DNA from: Chloroflexota bacterium
Lineage (GTDB): Bacteria > Chloroflexota > Dehalococcoidia > Lucifugimonadales > JADFKI01
Reading direction: 5' to 3'
NCBI GenBank assembly: GCA_022565015.1
Contig: JADFKI010000073.1
Location: 1 to 12,869, forward strand
Length of the DNA: 12,869 nt
Part shown: in pieces, positions 7,368 through 12,869 of the stretch
Layout: each line of letters starts with the position of its first letter
How positions within the stretch are numbered: the first letter of the stretch is position 1
Made by a program: the position numbers and the translations under genes
The notes under the pieces: model-generated
Databases searched by the model: none
What the model saw: the letters and a program-made list of their open reading frames with translations, nothing else
What the model was told of the DNA's origin: nothing

Positions 7368-8267
7368 CTACCAGCCCCGCGTCGCCAGCTGCTCTTCCTC
7401 CGGCATCGTCCGGATATCGAGACCCGGCATGGCGTCGCCAAGGCCACGCGAGATTTCAGCGATAACCTTCGGGTCTTTGTAGTGCGTCGTCGCCTTGACG
7501 ATGGCATCGGCCATAAGCTGTGGCTGGGAAGACTTGAATATGCCGGAGCCAACGAAGACGCCCTCGACTCCTATCTGCATCATCAGGGCGGCGTCCGACG
7601 GAGTGGCTATTCCACCGGCGGCAAAGTTCACGACGGGCAGCTTTCCGGTCTCGTGGATCTCTCTCACAAGCTCGTATGGGGCCTTGAGGTCTCTGGCCGT
7701 CGACATCAGCTCGCCCTCGTCCATGCCCTGAATCCTTCGGATTTCGCCCAGCACCTTGCGGGCGTGCCGAACGGCCTCGACGATATTCCCGGTTCCGGCC
7801 TCGCCCTTGGTGCGGATCATCGCCGCGCCTTCGCCTATTCGGCGCAGCGCCTCGCCCAGATCGCGGCAACCGCAAACGAAGGGCACTTTGAAATCGTGCT
7901 TGTTGATGTGGTTCTCCTCGTCCGCCGGTGTGAGGACCTCGGACTCATCGATGTAATCGACGCCCAACGCATCCAGGACCTGGGCCTCGACGAAGTGGCC
8001 GATTCGCGCCTTCGCCATCACCGGTATCGTCACCGCCTCGATGATCGCCGTAATCATCGAGGGATCGGACATTCGGGCCACGCCGCCCGTCTTGCGTATG
8101 TCGGAGGGCACACGCTCCAGGGCCATGACGGCCACCGCGCCGGCGTTCTCAGCGATAATCGCCTGCTCCGCCGTCACGACGTCCATGATGACGCCGCCCT
8201 TCAGCATCTGCGCCAGCCCCGCCTTTACGCGGAACGTACCTGTCTCGGCCTTCACGTCAATTGCCAT
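7368..8267 (-). CDS. pdxS: PLP synthase subunit PdxS
   Basis: This is the TIM-barrel synthase subunit that makes pyridoxal 5'-phosphate from ribose 5-phosphate (or ribulose 5-phosphate), glyceraldehyde 3-phosphate and ammonia supplied by PdxT. The 299-residue protein is full length. It shows D29 in GGVIMDV, the first active-site lysine K86 in PVMAKARIGHF, the segment GVDYIDESEVLTPADE (102-117), and the second lysine K154 in IRTKGEAGTGN. It also has the phosphate-binding AAGGIATP stretch near the end of the barrel. Each active residue sits five positions later than in the Bacillus enzyme as I remember it. The ATG at 8267 has a very strong ribosome site. It is first in the minus-strand run, divergent from a PdxR-like regulator, with AAAGTGG half-sites over its promoter. 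Confidence 0.98.
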   Translation of the reverse strand: MAIDVKAETGTFRVKAGLAQMLKGGVIMDVVTAEQAIIAENAGAVAVMALERVPSDIRKTGGVARMSDPSMITAIIEAVTIPVMAKARIGHFVEAQVLDALGVDYIDESEVLTPADEENHINKHDFKVPFVCGCRDLGEALRRIGEGAAMIRTKGEAGTGNIVEAVRHARKVLGEIRRIQGMDEGELMSTARDLKAPYELVREIHETGKLPVVNFAAGGIATPSDAALMMQIGVEGVFVGSGIFKSSQPQLMADAIVKATTHYKDPKVIAEISRGLGDAMPGLDIRTMPEEEQLATRGW

Positions 8268-8310
8268 GTTTTCCTCCTCCTAAAAGTTTCGTAATTAGAG
8301 TCTTCTTCAT
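8257..8310 (-). CDS. Possible short leader peptide overlapping the pdxS start (doubtful)
   Basis: A 17-codon frame starts at ATG 8310 (MKKTLITKLLGGGKHGN) and stops at 8257, overlapping the first codons of pdxS in another frame. An in-frame ATG further upstream would make it 31 codons. Neither start has a ribosome site of its own, and part of the reading is simply the pdxS ribosome site (GGAGGA gives Gly-Gly). It could couple translation to pdxS, but chance is as good an explanation. Confidence 0.15.
   Translation of the reverse strand: MKKTLITKLLGGGKHGN
8273..8281 (-). promoter_or_regulatory. Strong ribosome binding site of pdxS
   Basis: AGGAGGAGG on the minus strand ends 5 bases before the pdxS ATG. 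It is the strongest ribosome site in the window, in contrast with the weak or absent sites of most neighbours, and it fixes the pdxS start. Confidence 0.85.
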
Positions 8311-8418
8311 TCGTCTGAGTACTTCCGATAGGCCAGGAAACAGCCTAGGCATCCCGGCGGTTTCGGTTGTCCCTGTCTGCGCTGCGTCATCTTCGGAGTT
8401 TACAGCCGTCAAGACTAC

Positions 8419-8446
8419 GATATAACGAAAAAGTGGTCTGGTACAA
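8419..8446 (-). promoter_or_regulatory. Likely pdxS promoter
   Basis: On the minus strand TTGTAC (complement of 8441-8446) and TATATC (complement of 8419-8424) are 16 bases apart. Transcription would start near 8412 and leave a leader of about 145 bases before pdxS. The -35 lies in the centre of the AAAGTGG inverted repeat, so a bound PdxR-like protein would act directly on it. Confidence 0.55.
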
Positions 8447-8479
8447 GGGCCACTTTCAGTTATAATGATAGGACCATTT
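8430..8479. promoter_or_regulatory. Putative PdxR (MocR-type) operator cluster
   Basis: AAAGTGG (8430-8436) and its inverted copy CCACTTT (8450-8456) flank a 13-base spacer containing GGTAC. A third, related half-site lies at 8471-8479 (AAATGGTCC on the minus strand), and GAGTGGCCC occurs just before the regulator's ATG. From memory, the PdxR site of Corynebacterium glutamicum has the consensus AAAGTGG followed by W, an optional T and CTA. The right-facing copy here reads AAAGTGGTCTG. The cluster lies between a MocR-family regulator and pdxST, and covers both promoters, which is the arrangement expected for PLP-responsive control. Confidence 0.7.
8461..8466 (+). promoter_or_regulatory. -10 element of the PdxR-like gene
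   Basis: TATAAT lies 30 bases before the ATG of the regulator, between the second and third half-sites. No good -35 is present: the best candidates at 16-17 bases upstream, TGGTAC or CTGGTA, are weak. A promoter with a poor -35 that overlaps its own operator suggests an autoregulated or activator-dependent gene. Confidence 0.5.
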
Positions 8480-8495
8480 ATCTGACGAGTGGCCC

Positions 8496-10004
8496 ATGCC
8501 GAATCAGTCGAATCAAAAAATTGCGCCGCCGGTCCCAATTACCGACCTTGACCTCGATCAGAACGCGGGCGTTCCGCTTTATAGACAGCTTTACGAAGGT
8601 CTGCGAAGGTCGATCCTGGTGGGCGAGCTATCTCCCGGGGTCAGGCTGCCCTCAACGAGAGCCCTGGCCGCAGACCTCTCCATCGGAAGAAACACCGTCG
8701 TAAATGCCTATGAGCAGCTTCTGGCGGAGGGATACCTCGAAGGAAGGACCGGGTCGGGTACGTATGTGGCGGCGGAGCTCCCAGACCACCTGCTGCGGGT
8801 GAGGTCCGACCAAAGAAAGTCGGCAAAATCGAGGAAGGCCGGTCGAGGCCTGTCCAGCCGCGGGCATCTGCTGGCGGGAACCACGGTGAGCGAGCCCCAC
8901 GACTTCGCCATTCCCAGGGCGTTCCGGGCCGGCCTGCCCGCCATGGAAATATTCCCGTTCAAGACCTGGTCCAGGCTTTGGAACAGAAGATGGCGCAGCC
9001 CCTCCCTCGACCTGTTGGGTTATGGGGACCCGGCGGGCTACAGGCCCTTGCGAGAGATAATCGCTTCATATCTCGGCGCGGTGAGGGGCGTTAGGTGTGA
9101 AGCGGACCAGGTGATAATGATCGCGGGCTCTCAGCAGGCGCTGGATATCGTAACGCGCGTCCTGCTCAACGAGGGCGACGTGGTGTGGGTGGAGGACCCA
9201 GGGTACCCCGGCGCCAGGGGCGCGTTTCAGGGCGCGGGGGCGGAAGTGGCGCCCGTGCCCGTGGACTCGCAAGGGCTGGATATTGCCACGGGAATCGCCA
9301 GGGCCCCAAACGCGAGGCTCGCTTACGTGACTCCGTCCCATCAATACCCCCTGGGTATCACCATGACCCTGTCCAGGAGGCTGGAGCTTCTGGACTGGGC
9401 TGCCCGCAATCGCTCCTGGGTCCTGGAGGACGATTACGACAGCGAGTATCGGTACGCCGGACTGCCCATAGCCGCGTTGCAAGGGCTGGACGAAGAGGAC
9501 TCCGTTATCTACGTGGGCTCATTCAGCAAGACCCTGTTCCCGTCGCTTAGGATCGGATACATGGTGGTGCCCCAGGGCCTCGTCGATACGTTCGTCGCCG
9601 CTCGTGAGCTCATTGACAGGGGGTCGCCTTCGTTGGAGCAGGCCGTCCTGGCGGACTTCATGGTGGAAGGCCACTTCGAGAGGCACATCCGACGCACACG
9701 CTCGCTCTACGCCGAAAGGCAGGAGGCGCTGGTGGAATCGGCCGAGCGCGACCTGCGAGGCCTCATGGAGGTGCGGCCTTCGTCTTCGGGTATGGACCTC
9801 ATAGGTCGCCTGGCAAAGGGCGTCGACGACAGACTGGCTCAGCGGCTCGCGGCGCAACATGACGTCGAAGCCACGCCGCTGTCGACTTACTATTTCGAAC
9901 CGCCGGAGCAGGGCGGTCTGCTGTTGGGTTTCACGGGCGTTGATGAGGCGCAGATTGCCGCGGGAACGCGAAGGCTTGCCGAGGCGTTGTCGTCGCTCGA
10001 TTGA
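8496..10004 (+). CDS. pdxR: MocR/GntR-family PLP-binding transcriptional regulator, probable PdxR
   Basis: This 502-residue protein fuses a winged-helix DNA-binding domain to an aminotransferase-fold domain. Residues 27-91 are the GntR-type domain (PLYRQLYEGLR, LPSTRALAADL, GRNTVVNAYEQL, then EGRTGSGTYVA). A linker follows at about 92-135. The fold type I domain (about 138-500) keeps residues that hold PLP: D313 in VLEDDYDSEYRY and K345 in GSFSKTLFPSLRIGY. It therefore probably senses PLP rather than catalysing transamination. It is divergent from pdxS across an intergenic region with matching half-sites, so it is most likely PdxR. Whether it activates or represses cannot be told from sequence. 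The ATG at 8496 has only a weak GAGTGG upstream. The gene converges with the next one with a 13-base gap. Confidence 0.9.
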   Translation: MPNQSNQKIAPPVPITDLDLDQNAGVPLYRQLYEGLRRSILVGELSPGVRLPSTRALAADLSIGRNTVVNAYEQLLAEGYLEGRTGSGTYVAAELPDHLLRVRSDQRKSAKSRKAGRGLSSRGHLLAGTTVSEPHDFAIPRAFRAGLPAMEIFPFKTWSRLWNRRWRSPSLDLLGYGDPAGYRPLREIIASYLGAVRGVRCEADQVIMIAGSQQALDIVTRVLLNEGDVVWVEDPGYPGARGAFQGAGAEVAPVPVDSQGLDIATGIARAPNARLAYVTPSHQYPLGITMTLSRRLELLDWAARNRSWVLEDDYDSEYRYAGLPIAALQGLDEEDSVIYVGSFSKTLFPSLRIGYMVVPQGLVDTFVAARELIDRGSPSLEQAVLADFMVEGHFERHIRRTRSLYAERQEALVESAERDLRGLMEVRPSSSGMDLIGRLAKGVDDRLAQRLAAQHDVEATPLSTYYFEPPEQGGLLLGFTGVDEAQIAAGTRRLAEALSSLD

Positions 10005-10017
10005 AGCCGACAGGCTC

Positions 10018-10857
10018 CTACACGGGCCGGAACCAGCTCGTGAACTTGGATGCGAGCCCTTCGTCGCCCTCGAAGGACAGGCGTCCTCGACGCACCGAGC
10101 GATTAAAGGGCAGCCGGCCCAAGACGAACAGTATGTACGCGTCGGCGTCGCACCGAAAGGTAACGTCGGCCTTTCGGTCATCCGATGGCCCGGCGATGAT
10201 GTCTCCGCCGGAAACGGCAACGTCGTAGCTGACCTTCTCCGGACCGTCCAGTTCGAACCTGTAGATAACGGGCGTGTCCAGCTCCGCCGCCGCCTTGGAA
10301 TCGGACCGCAGCCAGGCCCACAGGTTATCGACCAGGAAGGGCAGTGCGCCGGCGTTCAGCCGTGCAGACCGGTCGAAGGAGTACCGTACGTCCCACCCGT
10401 GCACGGCCAGCTCGAAGGCACGCCAGGCTACGAGCTGGGAGACCGGAAACGCCCCGGCCGGATGCCAAGCCGGAGTGTCGTATTGGTCCGGACCTAATGA
10501 GACCAGCAGCGAGTTAAGACGCCGGCAGCCCGTGTTGAACTCGTAAAAGAGGTCTTCGAAATAGGCGTCACGCAACTCGACAAGCTGGGCCAGCGACTCC
10601 TCGGGCGTGGGTACGCGATAGGCCATGGGCTGCGTCGTATCACCGTCGAGCCCGCGAGTAATGCTCTGAAAGAACATGTCGCCGACCTGAATAAGGTGCG
10701 TGACCACGTCGGCGACCTTCCAGTCCTCGCAAGGGGTCCCGAACTGCTCCGGGTCCCTCCAGACATCGTCGGGCAGGGTATAGAAAAAAGCGGCCAGCTC
10801 ATTGGACAGGTCGCGAATGAGCTGGATGCGCCCTTGAATCTCTCCGGCTTCCACCAT
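10018..10857 (-). CDS. MDMPI/DinB-like metal-binding protein with SCP2-like C-terminal domain
   Basis: This 279-residue protein belongs to the mycothiol-dependent maleylpyruvate isomerase / DinB-like group (TIGR03083 type). The N-terminal helical domain carries H54 (VVTHLI) and E149 and H153 (RAFELAVHGWDVR), the expected three metal ligands of the family, with the typical TPCEDWKVADV stretch (41-51) in front. Residues about 195-279 form a small beta-rich domain resembling SCP2/sterol-carrier domains, ending GLASKFTSWFRPV. Its thiol cofactor and substrate are unknown, since many members act in bacteria that lack mycothiol. The ATG at 10857 was chosen because the open frame before it translates the G/C-rich repeat and part of gap. 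GGGGA lies about 9-10 bases upstream. It follows gap by 74 bases and may be co-transcribed. Confidence 0.85.
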   Translation of the reverse strand: MVEAGEIQGRIQLIRDLSNELAAFFYTLPDDVWRDPEQFGTPCEDWKVADVVTHLIQVGDMFFQSITRGLDGDTTQPMAYRVPTPEESLAQLVELRDAYFEDLFYEFNTGCRRLNSLLVSLGPDQYDTPAWHPAGAFPVSQLVAWRAFELAVHGWDVRYSFDRSARLNAGALPFLVDNLWAWLRSDSKAAAELDTPVIYRFELDGPEKVSYDVAVSGGDIIAGPSDDRKADVTFRCDADAYILFVLGRLPFNRSVRRGRLSFEGDEGLASKFTSWFRPV

Positions 10858-10864
10858 AGACGGT

Positions 10865-10930
10865 GTCCCCAACCCTTTACCCCAAACCTCTAGCCCCCAG
10901 TCACCCGGGGGTAAGGGGTAGGGGGTTGGG
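10865..10930. repeat. G/C-run inverted repeat with G-quadruplex-type motifs on both strands
   Basis: In the gap between gap and the MDMPI-like gene, a C-run arm on the left (10867-10897: CCCC, CCC, CCCC, CC, CCCCC) faces a G-run arm on the right (10907-10930). The right arm has runs of 5, 4, 5 and 3 G with spacers of 3, 2 and 2 bases, which meets the usual G-quadruplex pattern on the plus strand. The minus strand of the left arm has runs of 5, 4, 3 and 4 G, with one long spacer. The arms pair imperfectly as GGGGTAA..GGG..TTGGG, the right arm having about 6 extra bases. It has no T-run and is not a standard terminator. Confidence 0.75.
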
Positions 10931-10931
10931 A

Positions 10932-11945
10932 CTAGATGCCCTTGTCCACGAGGAATGCCACGAGGTCGGCCGTGCGACAGCTGTAGCCCCATTCGTTGTC
11001 GTACCATCCCACGACCTTGATCATGCTCTCGCCCATCGTCATGGTCGAGAGGCCGTCGATGATGCAGCTGTGCGGATTCTGGATAATGTCAGAGCTGACT
11101 ATTGGCTCTTCGGTGTAGTCGAGAATGCCGTTCAAGCCGTTGGATGCCGCCTCCTGGTAGGCCGAGTTGATCTCGTCACTGGAGGCGCCCTTCTTGAGCG
11201 TGGCCACGAAATCGGTGACAGAGCCGGTCGGCGTCGGCACTCTGAACGCCATGCCGTTGATCTTGCCGCTGAGCTCGGGCAAAACCAGCCCGACCGCGCG
11301 GGCGGCGCCCGTCGACGTGGGTATGATGTTCTGTGCCGCGCCTCTGGCCCTTCGAAGGTCCGAATGCACCTGGTCGAGGATATTCTGGTCGTTGGTGTAG
11401 GCGTGAATGGTAGTCATGAGGCCCTGTTCGACACCGAAGCTATCGTTGAGGACCTTGACCATCGTTGCGATGCAGTTGGTCGTGCAGGACGCGTTGGAGA
11501 TTATGTTGTGTTTCTGAGGATCGTACTTGTCCTCGTTCACGCCCAGCACCAGCGTTATGTCCTCGTTGCTTGCGGGCGCGGAAATGATTACCTTCTTGGC
11601 CCCGCCCTTTAGATGGCCTCCAGCTTGGCCGGCATCGGTGAAGATGCCGGTGGACTCCACGACGACGTCCACGCCGTTTTCGCCCCAGGGTAGGTTGGAG
11701 GGGTCACGCACCGACAACACCTTGATGTTGTTGCCGTCGATCAGAATGCCGTCCTCCGTGGCCTCCACCTCGCCCGGGTATTTGCCATAGTTGCTGTCGT
11801 ACTTGAACAGGTGTGCGTTGGTCTTTGTGTCGGCAAGGTCGTTCACCGCCACAACTTCCAGCTTGTCGGGATGACGCTCCATGATCGCCCTGAGCACCTG
11901 CCTGCCGATGCGACCGAAGCCATTAATACCTACACGAGTAGCCAT
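10932..11945 (-). CDS. gap: Type I glyceraldehyde-3-phosphate dehydrogenase
   Basis: This cytosolic enzyme converts glyceraldehyde 3-phosphate, NAD and phosphate to 1,3-bisphosphoglycerate in glycolysis, and runs the reverse in gluconeogenesis. The 337-residue protein is full length. It has the Rossmann start VGINGFGRIGR (5-15), D36 after the second strand (favouring NAD over NADP), the catalytic C154 in SNASCTTNC, H181 in TTIHAYT, and the closing WYDNEWGY (314-321). The start ATG at 11945 has GAGAGG about 10-12 bases upstream. A TATAAT box lies at 12012-12017. One substrate, glyceraldehyde 3-phosphate, is shared with PdxS, but the genes are in separate units and no regulatory link is visible. 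The MNT/HEPN genes upstream are probably unrelated in function. Confidence 0.98.
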   Translation of the reverse strand: MATRVGINGFGRIGRQVLRAIMERHPDKLEVVAVNDLADTKTNAHLFKYDSNYGKYPGEVEATEDGILIDGNNIKVLSVRDPSNLPWGENGVDVVVESTGIFTDAGQAGGHLKGGAKKVIISAPASNEDITLVLGVNEDKYDPQKHNIISNASCTTNCIATMVKVLNDSFGVEQGLMTTIHAYTNDQNILDQVHSDLRRARGAAQNIIPTSTGAARAVGLVLPELSGKINGMAFRVPTPTGSVTDFVATLKKGASSDEINSAYQEAASNGLNGILDYTEEPIVSSDIIQNPHSCIIDGLSTMTMGESMIKVVGWYDNEWGYSCRTADLVAFLVDKGI

Positions 11946-12011
11946 TTTTCGATAGACCTCTCTTCCGGCATGAGTAAGACGATTGTCGGAACTTATTTAC
12001 ATGCAGGTGAC

Positions 12012-12017
12012 ATTATA
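12012..12017 (-). promoter_or_regulatory. -10 element of gap
   Basis: TATAAT on the minus strand (complement of 12012-12017), in the context GGGGTATAATG, lies about 67 bases before the gap start. No convincing -35 is seen (TTTCGT at 18 bases). It lies after the end of the HEPN gene, so gap probably has its own promoter. Confidence 0.5.
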
Positions 12018-12061
12018 CCCCGTTGGACGACCGACACGAAAGCAGTTGTCTGCCCGCAGGC

Positions 12062-12466
12062 TCAAGCGGGAATGAGCCCCCTGGCGGCATCGACGAGACG
12101 GCTCGCGCCGCCTACGGCTTCTTCGGCCTGACGCTGATTGTACGTCTCGAACGGAGTCCCGCCGGGCAGTGCGTCGGGATATCGAGTGGGGACGTAGTAC
12201 TGGTTCAGGACCCCCATGAGCGACTCGAACTGAGACATTTCAGGAAACGTGCCAACAATCTCGCGCAACAACTGTAGGAGCGAGTGGCCGAGGACGTACC
12301 TGTCGCCGCGGTAATATGCCAACGCCTTCAGGGCCTTCTCCGCGACCTGATGACACATGAAGCAGGCCTGGGCATAGAATCCTCCATCCGCCATGTGTTG
12401 AGCCGCACCGAGGTCATTCTCAGCCTGACTGAGCCACCGCCTGCCGTCTGCCTCGCTATTCTTCAT
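12062..12466 (-). CDS. HEPN-domain protein, probable toxin of an MNT/HEPN pair
   Basis: This 134-residue all-helical protein is of the COG2250 HEPN type. It begins WLSQAENDLGAA (11-22), has the AQACFMCHQVAEKALKALAY helix (32-51), then the R-x4-H motif R56-YVLG-H61, and later YYVPTRYPDA, a hallmark of this group. In HEPN ribonucleases the R and H are the RNA-cleaving residues, so cleavage is plausible. The tyrosine two positions after the His (R-x4-H-x-Y), which the MNT partner modifies in HepT, is absent: the sequence is HSL. The mode of neutralisation may therefore differ, or this may not be a toxin. The ATG at 12466 lies inside the MNT gene, with an 11-base overlap, so the two are translationally coupled. 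A short CCCGC/GCGGG hairpin spans the stop. Confidence 0.85.
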   Translation of the reverse strand: MKNSEADGRRWLSQAENDLGAAQHMADGGFYAQACFMCHQVAEKALKALAYYRGDRYVLGHSLLQLLREIVGTFPEMSQFESLMGVLNQYYVPTRYPDALPGGTPFETYNQRQAEEAVGGASRLVDAARGLIPA

Positions 12467-12761
12467 AGATGACTATGCCTTCGCCCAACGCATGGGTTAT
12501 GAACGGGTTCTCTTCACTCTGCATACGTTCGAGCTCGTCCGGGGTATAGACCAGCATATCGAGCCCCTTGCGCCATATCTTGTATATGCCGGTATAGTCC
12601 CGGAACCTTTCCAAGAACGGCGTCTCCGTTTCGGTGACGATGATCAGGTCCAGATCGCTGTACTCGTCCGCTTCCCCTCGCGCATACGATCCAAACACGA
12701 TCGCCTTTTTGGCCGCGCTCTGGCTGAAAAAGGGCACGAGCAACTCGCAAAGCTGCTTCAT
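12456..12761 (-). CDS. MNT-type nucleotidyltransferase, probable antitoxin partner of the HEPN protein
   Basis: This is a minimal nucleotidyltransferase of about 101 residues from the ATG at 12761. It carries the GS-x10-D-x-D signature in GSYARGEADEYSDLD (G24, S25, D36, D38) and a third acidic residue D68 in GLDMLVY. These residues bind the metal and nucleotide, so it looks active. In known MNT/HEPN modules such enzymes transfer AMP to the HEPN toxin and silence it. The start is uncertain: the ATG places the GS motif at the usual distance from the N-terminus, but GTG 12770 (with GAGAAGG just upstream) and TTG 12788 (five bases after a possible upstream stop) are alternatives that add 3 or 9 residues. 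It overlaps the HEPN gene by 11 bases. Confidence 0.85.
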   Translation of the reverse strand: MKQLCELLVPFFSQSAAKKAIVFGSYARGEADEYSDLDLIIVTETETPFLERFRDYTGIYKIWRKGLDMLVYTPDELERMQSEENPFITHALGEGIVIYEE

Positions 12762-12793
12762 CGTCGGCACTGCCTTCTCTTGGCTCAATGGCT

Positions 12794-12869
12794 CTATCCC
12801 GAAATATCGAACTTCGCTTCTACCTCAGGCTCCGCGTACAGTGTGATTATATCCGCTAATGAGCTGCGC
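12794..12869 (-). CDS. Possible C-terminal end of a further gene (cut by window edge, doubtful)
   Basis: One minus-strand frame is open from the window edge to a TAG at 12796-12794 and would encode 24 residues, RSSLADIITLYAEPEVEAKF then DISG. The composition is protein-like, and its stop is close to the MNT gene, as in an operon. However, 24 codons can be open by chance, and the same stretch holds a TATAAT (complement of 12846-12851) that could be the -10 of the MNT/HEPN promoter instead. I do not recognise the family. Confidence 0.3.
   Translation of the reverse strand, partial: RSSLADIITLYAEPEVEAKFDISG
12846..12851 (-). promoter_or_regulatory. Possible -10 element of the MNT/HEPN operon
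   Basis: TATAAT on the minus strand lies about 85 bases before the MNT ATG. Its -35 would fall at or beyond the right window edge, so it cannot be judged. It conflicts in part with the reading of this stretch as the end of a gene. Confidence 0.3.

Noticed and set aside
7341..8294. A 317-codon open frame on the plus strand opposite pdxS
   Set aside because: pdxS on the other strand is certain. The translated product is rich in His, Arg and Leu with no recognisable domain, as expected for a shadow.
10865..10930. The G-run repeat as a telomere-like end or as an intrinsic terminator
   Set aside because: It lies inside the chromosome between two intact genes, has too few and too irregular units for a telomere array, and lacks a T-run for termination.
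10863..11612. A 249-codon open frame on the plus strand opposite gap
   Set aside because: It is antisense to gap, which has all catalytic residues. The product has no recognisable motif.
12053..12070. CCCGC/GCGGG hairpin at the HEPN stop as a terminator
   Set aside because: The stem is only 5 bases with an 8-base loop and no T-run follows on the minus strand, so it is not a convincing intrinsic terminator.
1..12869. Search for tRNA, rRNA, CRISPR repeats, insertion sequences, phage genes and attachment sites
   Set aside because: No cloverleaf with a conserved T-loop, no regularly spaced repeats, no transposase or integrase motif and no terminal inverted repeats were seen by eye. Small RNAs could be missed without a covariance search.

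Overview
The window reads as a piece of bacterial chromosome with a moderately high G+C content. It holds eleven genes that can be placed with some confidence, plus two pieces of genes cut by the window edges. No rRNA, tRNA, CRISPR array, insertion sequence or phage gene was seen. The gene set (PdxS/PdxT-type vitamin B6 synthesis, a PLP-binding MocR regulator, an R3H-domain ATPase beside thymidylate kinase, a PPOX-class flavoprotein, an MDMPI/DinB plus SCP2-type protein, a HEPN/MNT pair) and the heavy use of TTG and GTG starts fit a free-living Chloroflexota bacterium of the Dehalococcoidia/SAR202 type. That placement is an inference from gene content, not from a marker gene.

Layout from left to right. 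Positions 1-241 (minus) are the N-terminal part of a response regulator. It is divergent from a membrane histidine kinase (548-2701, plus) across a 306-base spacer, so the two probably form a two-component system. From 2724 to 8267 six genes lie on the minus strand. Read in the direction of transcription they are pdxS, pdxT, a GNAT-like protein, an R3H/AAA ATPase, thymidylate kinase (tmk) and a PPOX-family flavoprotein. Promoter-like sequences are visible in front of pdxS, the GNAT-like gene and tmk, so this run is probably three transcription units. A pdxR/MocR-type regulator (8496-10004, plus) is divergent from pdxS. The 228-base gap between them holds a cluster of AAAGTGG-like half-sites that covers both promoters, which is the clearest regulatory signal in the window.

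The regulator runs head-on into a 279-residue MDMPI/DinB-like metal-binding protein (10018-10857, minus). Upstream of that gene is glyceraldehyde-3-phosphate dehydrogenase (10932-11945, minus). The 74 bases between them are an imperfect G/C-rich inverted repeat in which each strand carries four runs of three or more G. At the right end lies an overlapping MNT nucleotidyltransferase / HEPN pair (12062-12761, minus), probably a toxin-antitoxin module, preceded by what may be the last 24 codons of another gene.

How the genes work together: PdxS and PdxT form PLP synthase, and the PdxR-like regulator, which keeps the residues for binding PLP, probably controls them in response to PLP level. The kinase and response regulator form a signalling pair with an unknown stimulus. 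The tmk, ATPase and PPOX neighbours are housekeeping or unknown, with no visible metabolic link to B6. The MNT/HEPN pair is the only clearly accessory element. The points most worth a second look are the PdxR operator cluster, the two-stranded G-run repeat, the palindrome at the 3' end of pdxT, and the R3H ATPase and GNAT-like proteins of unknown role.
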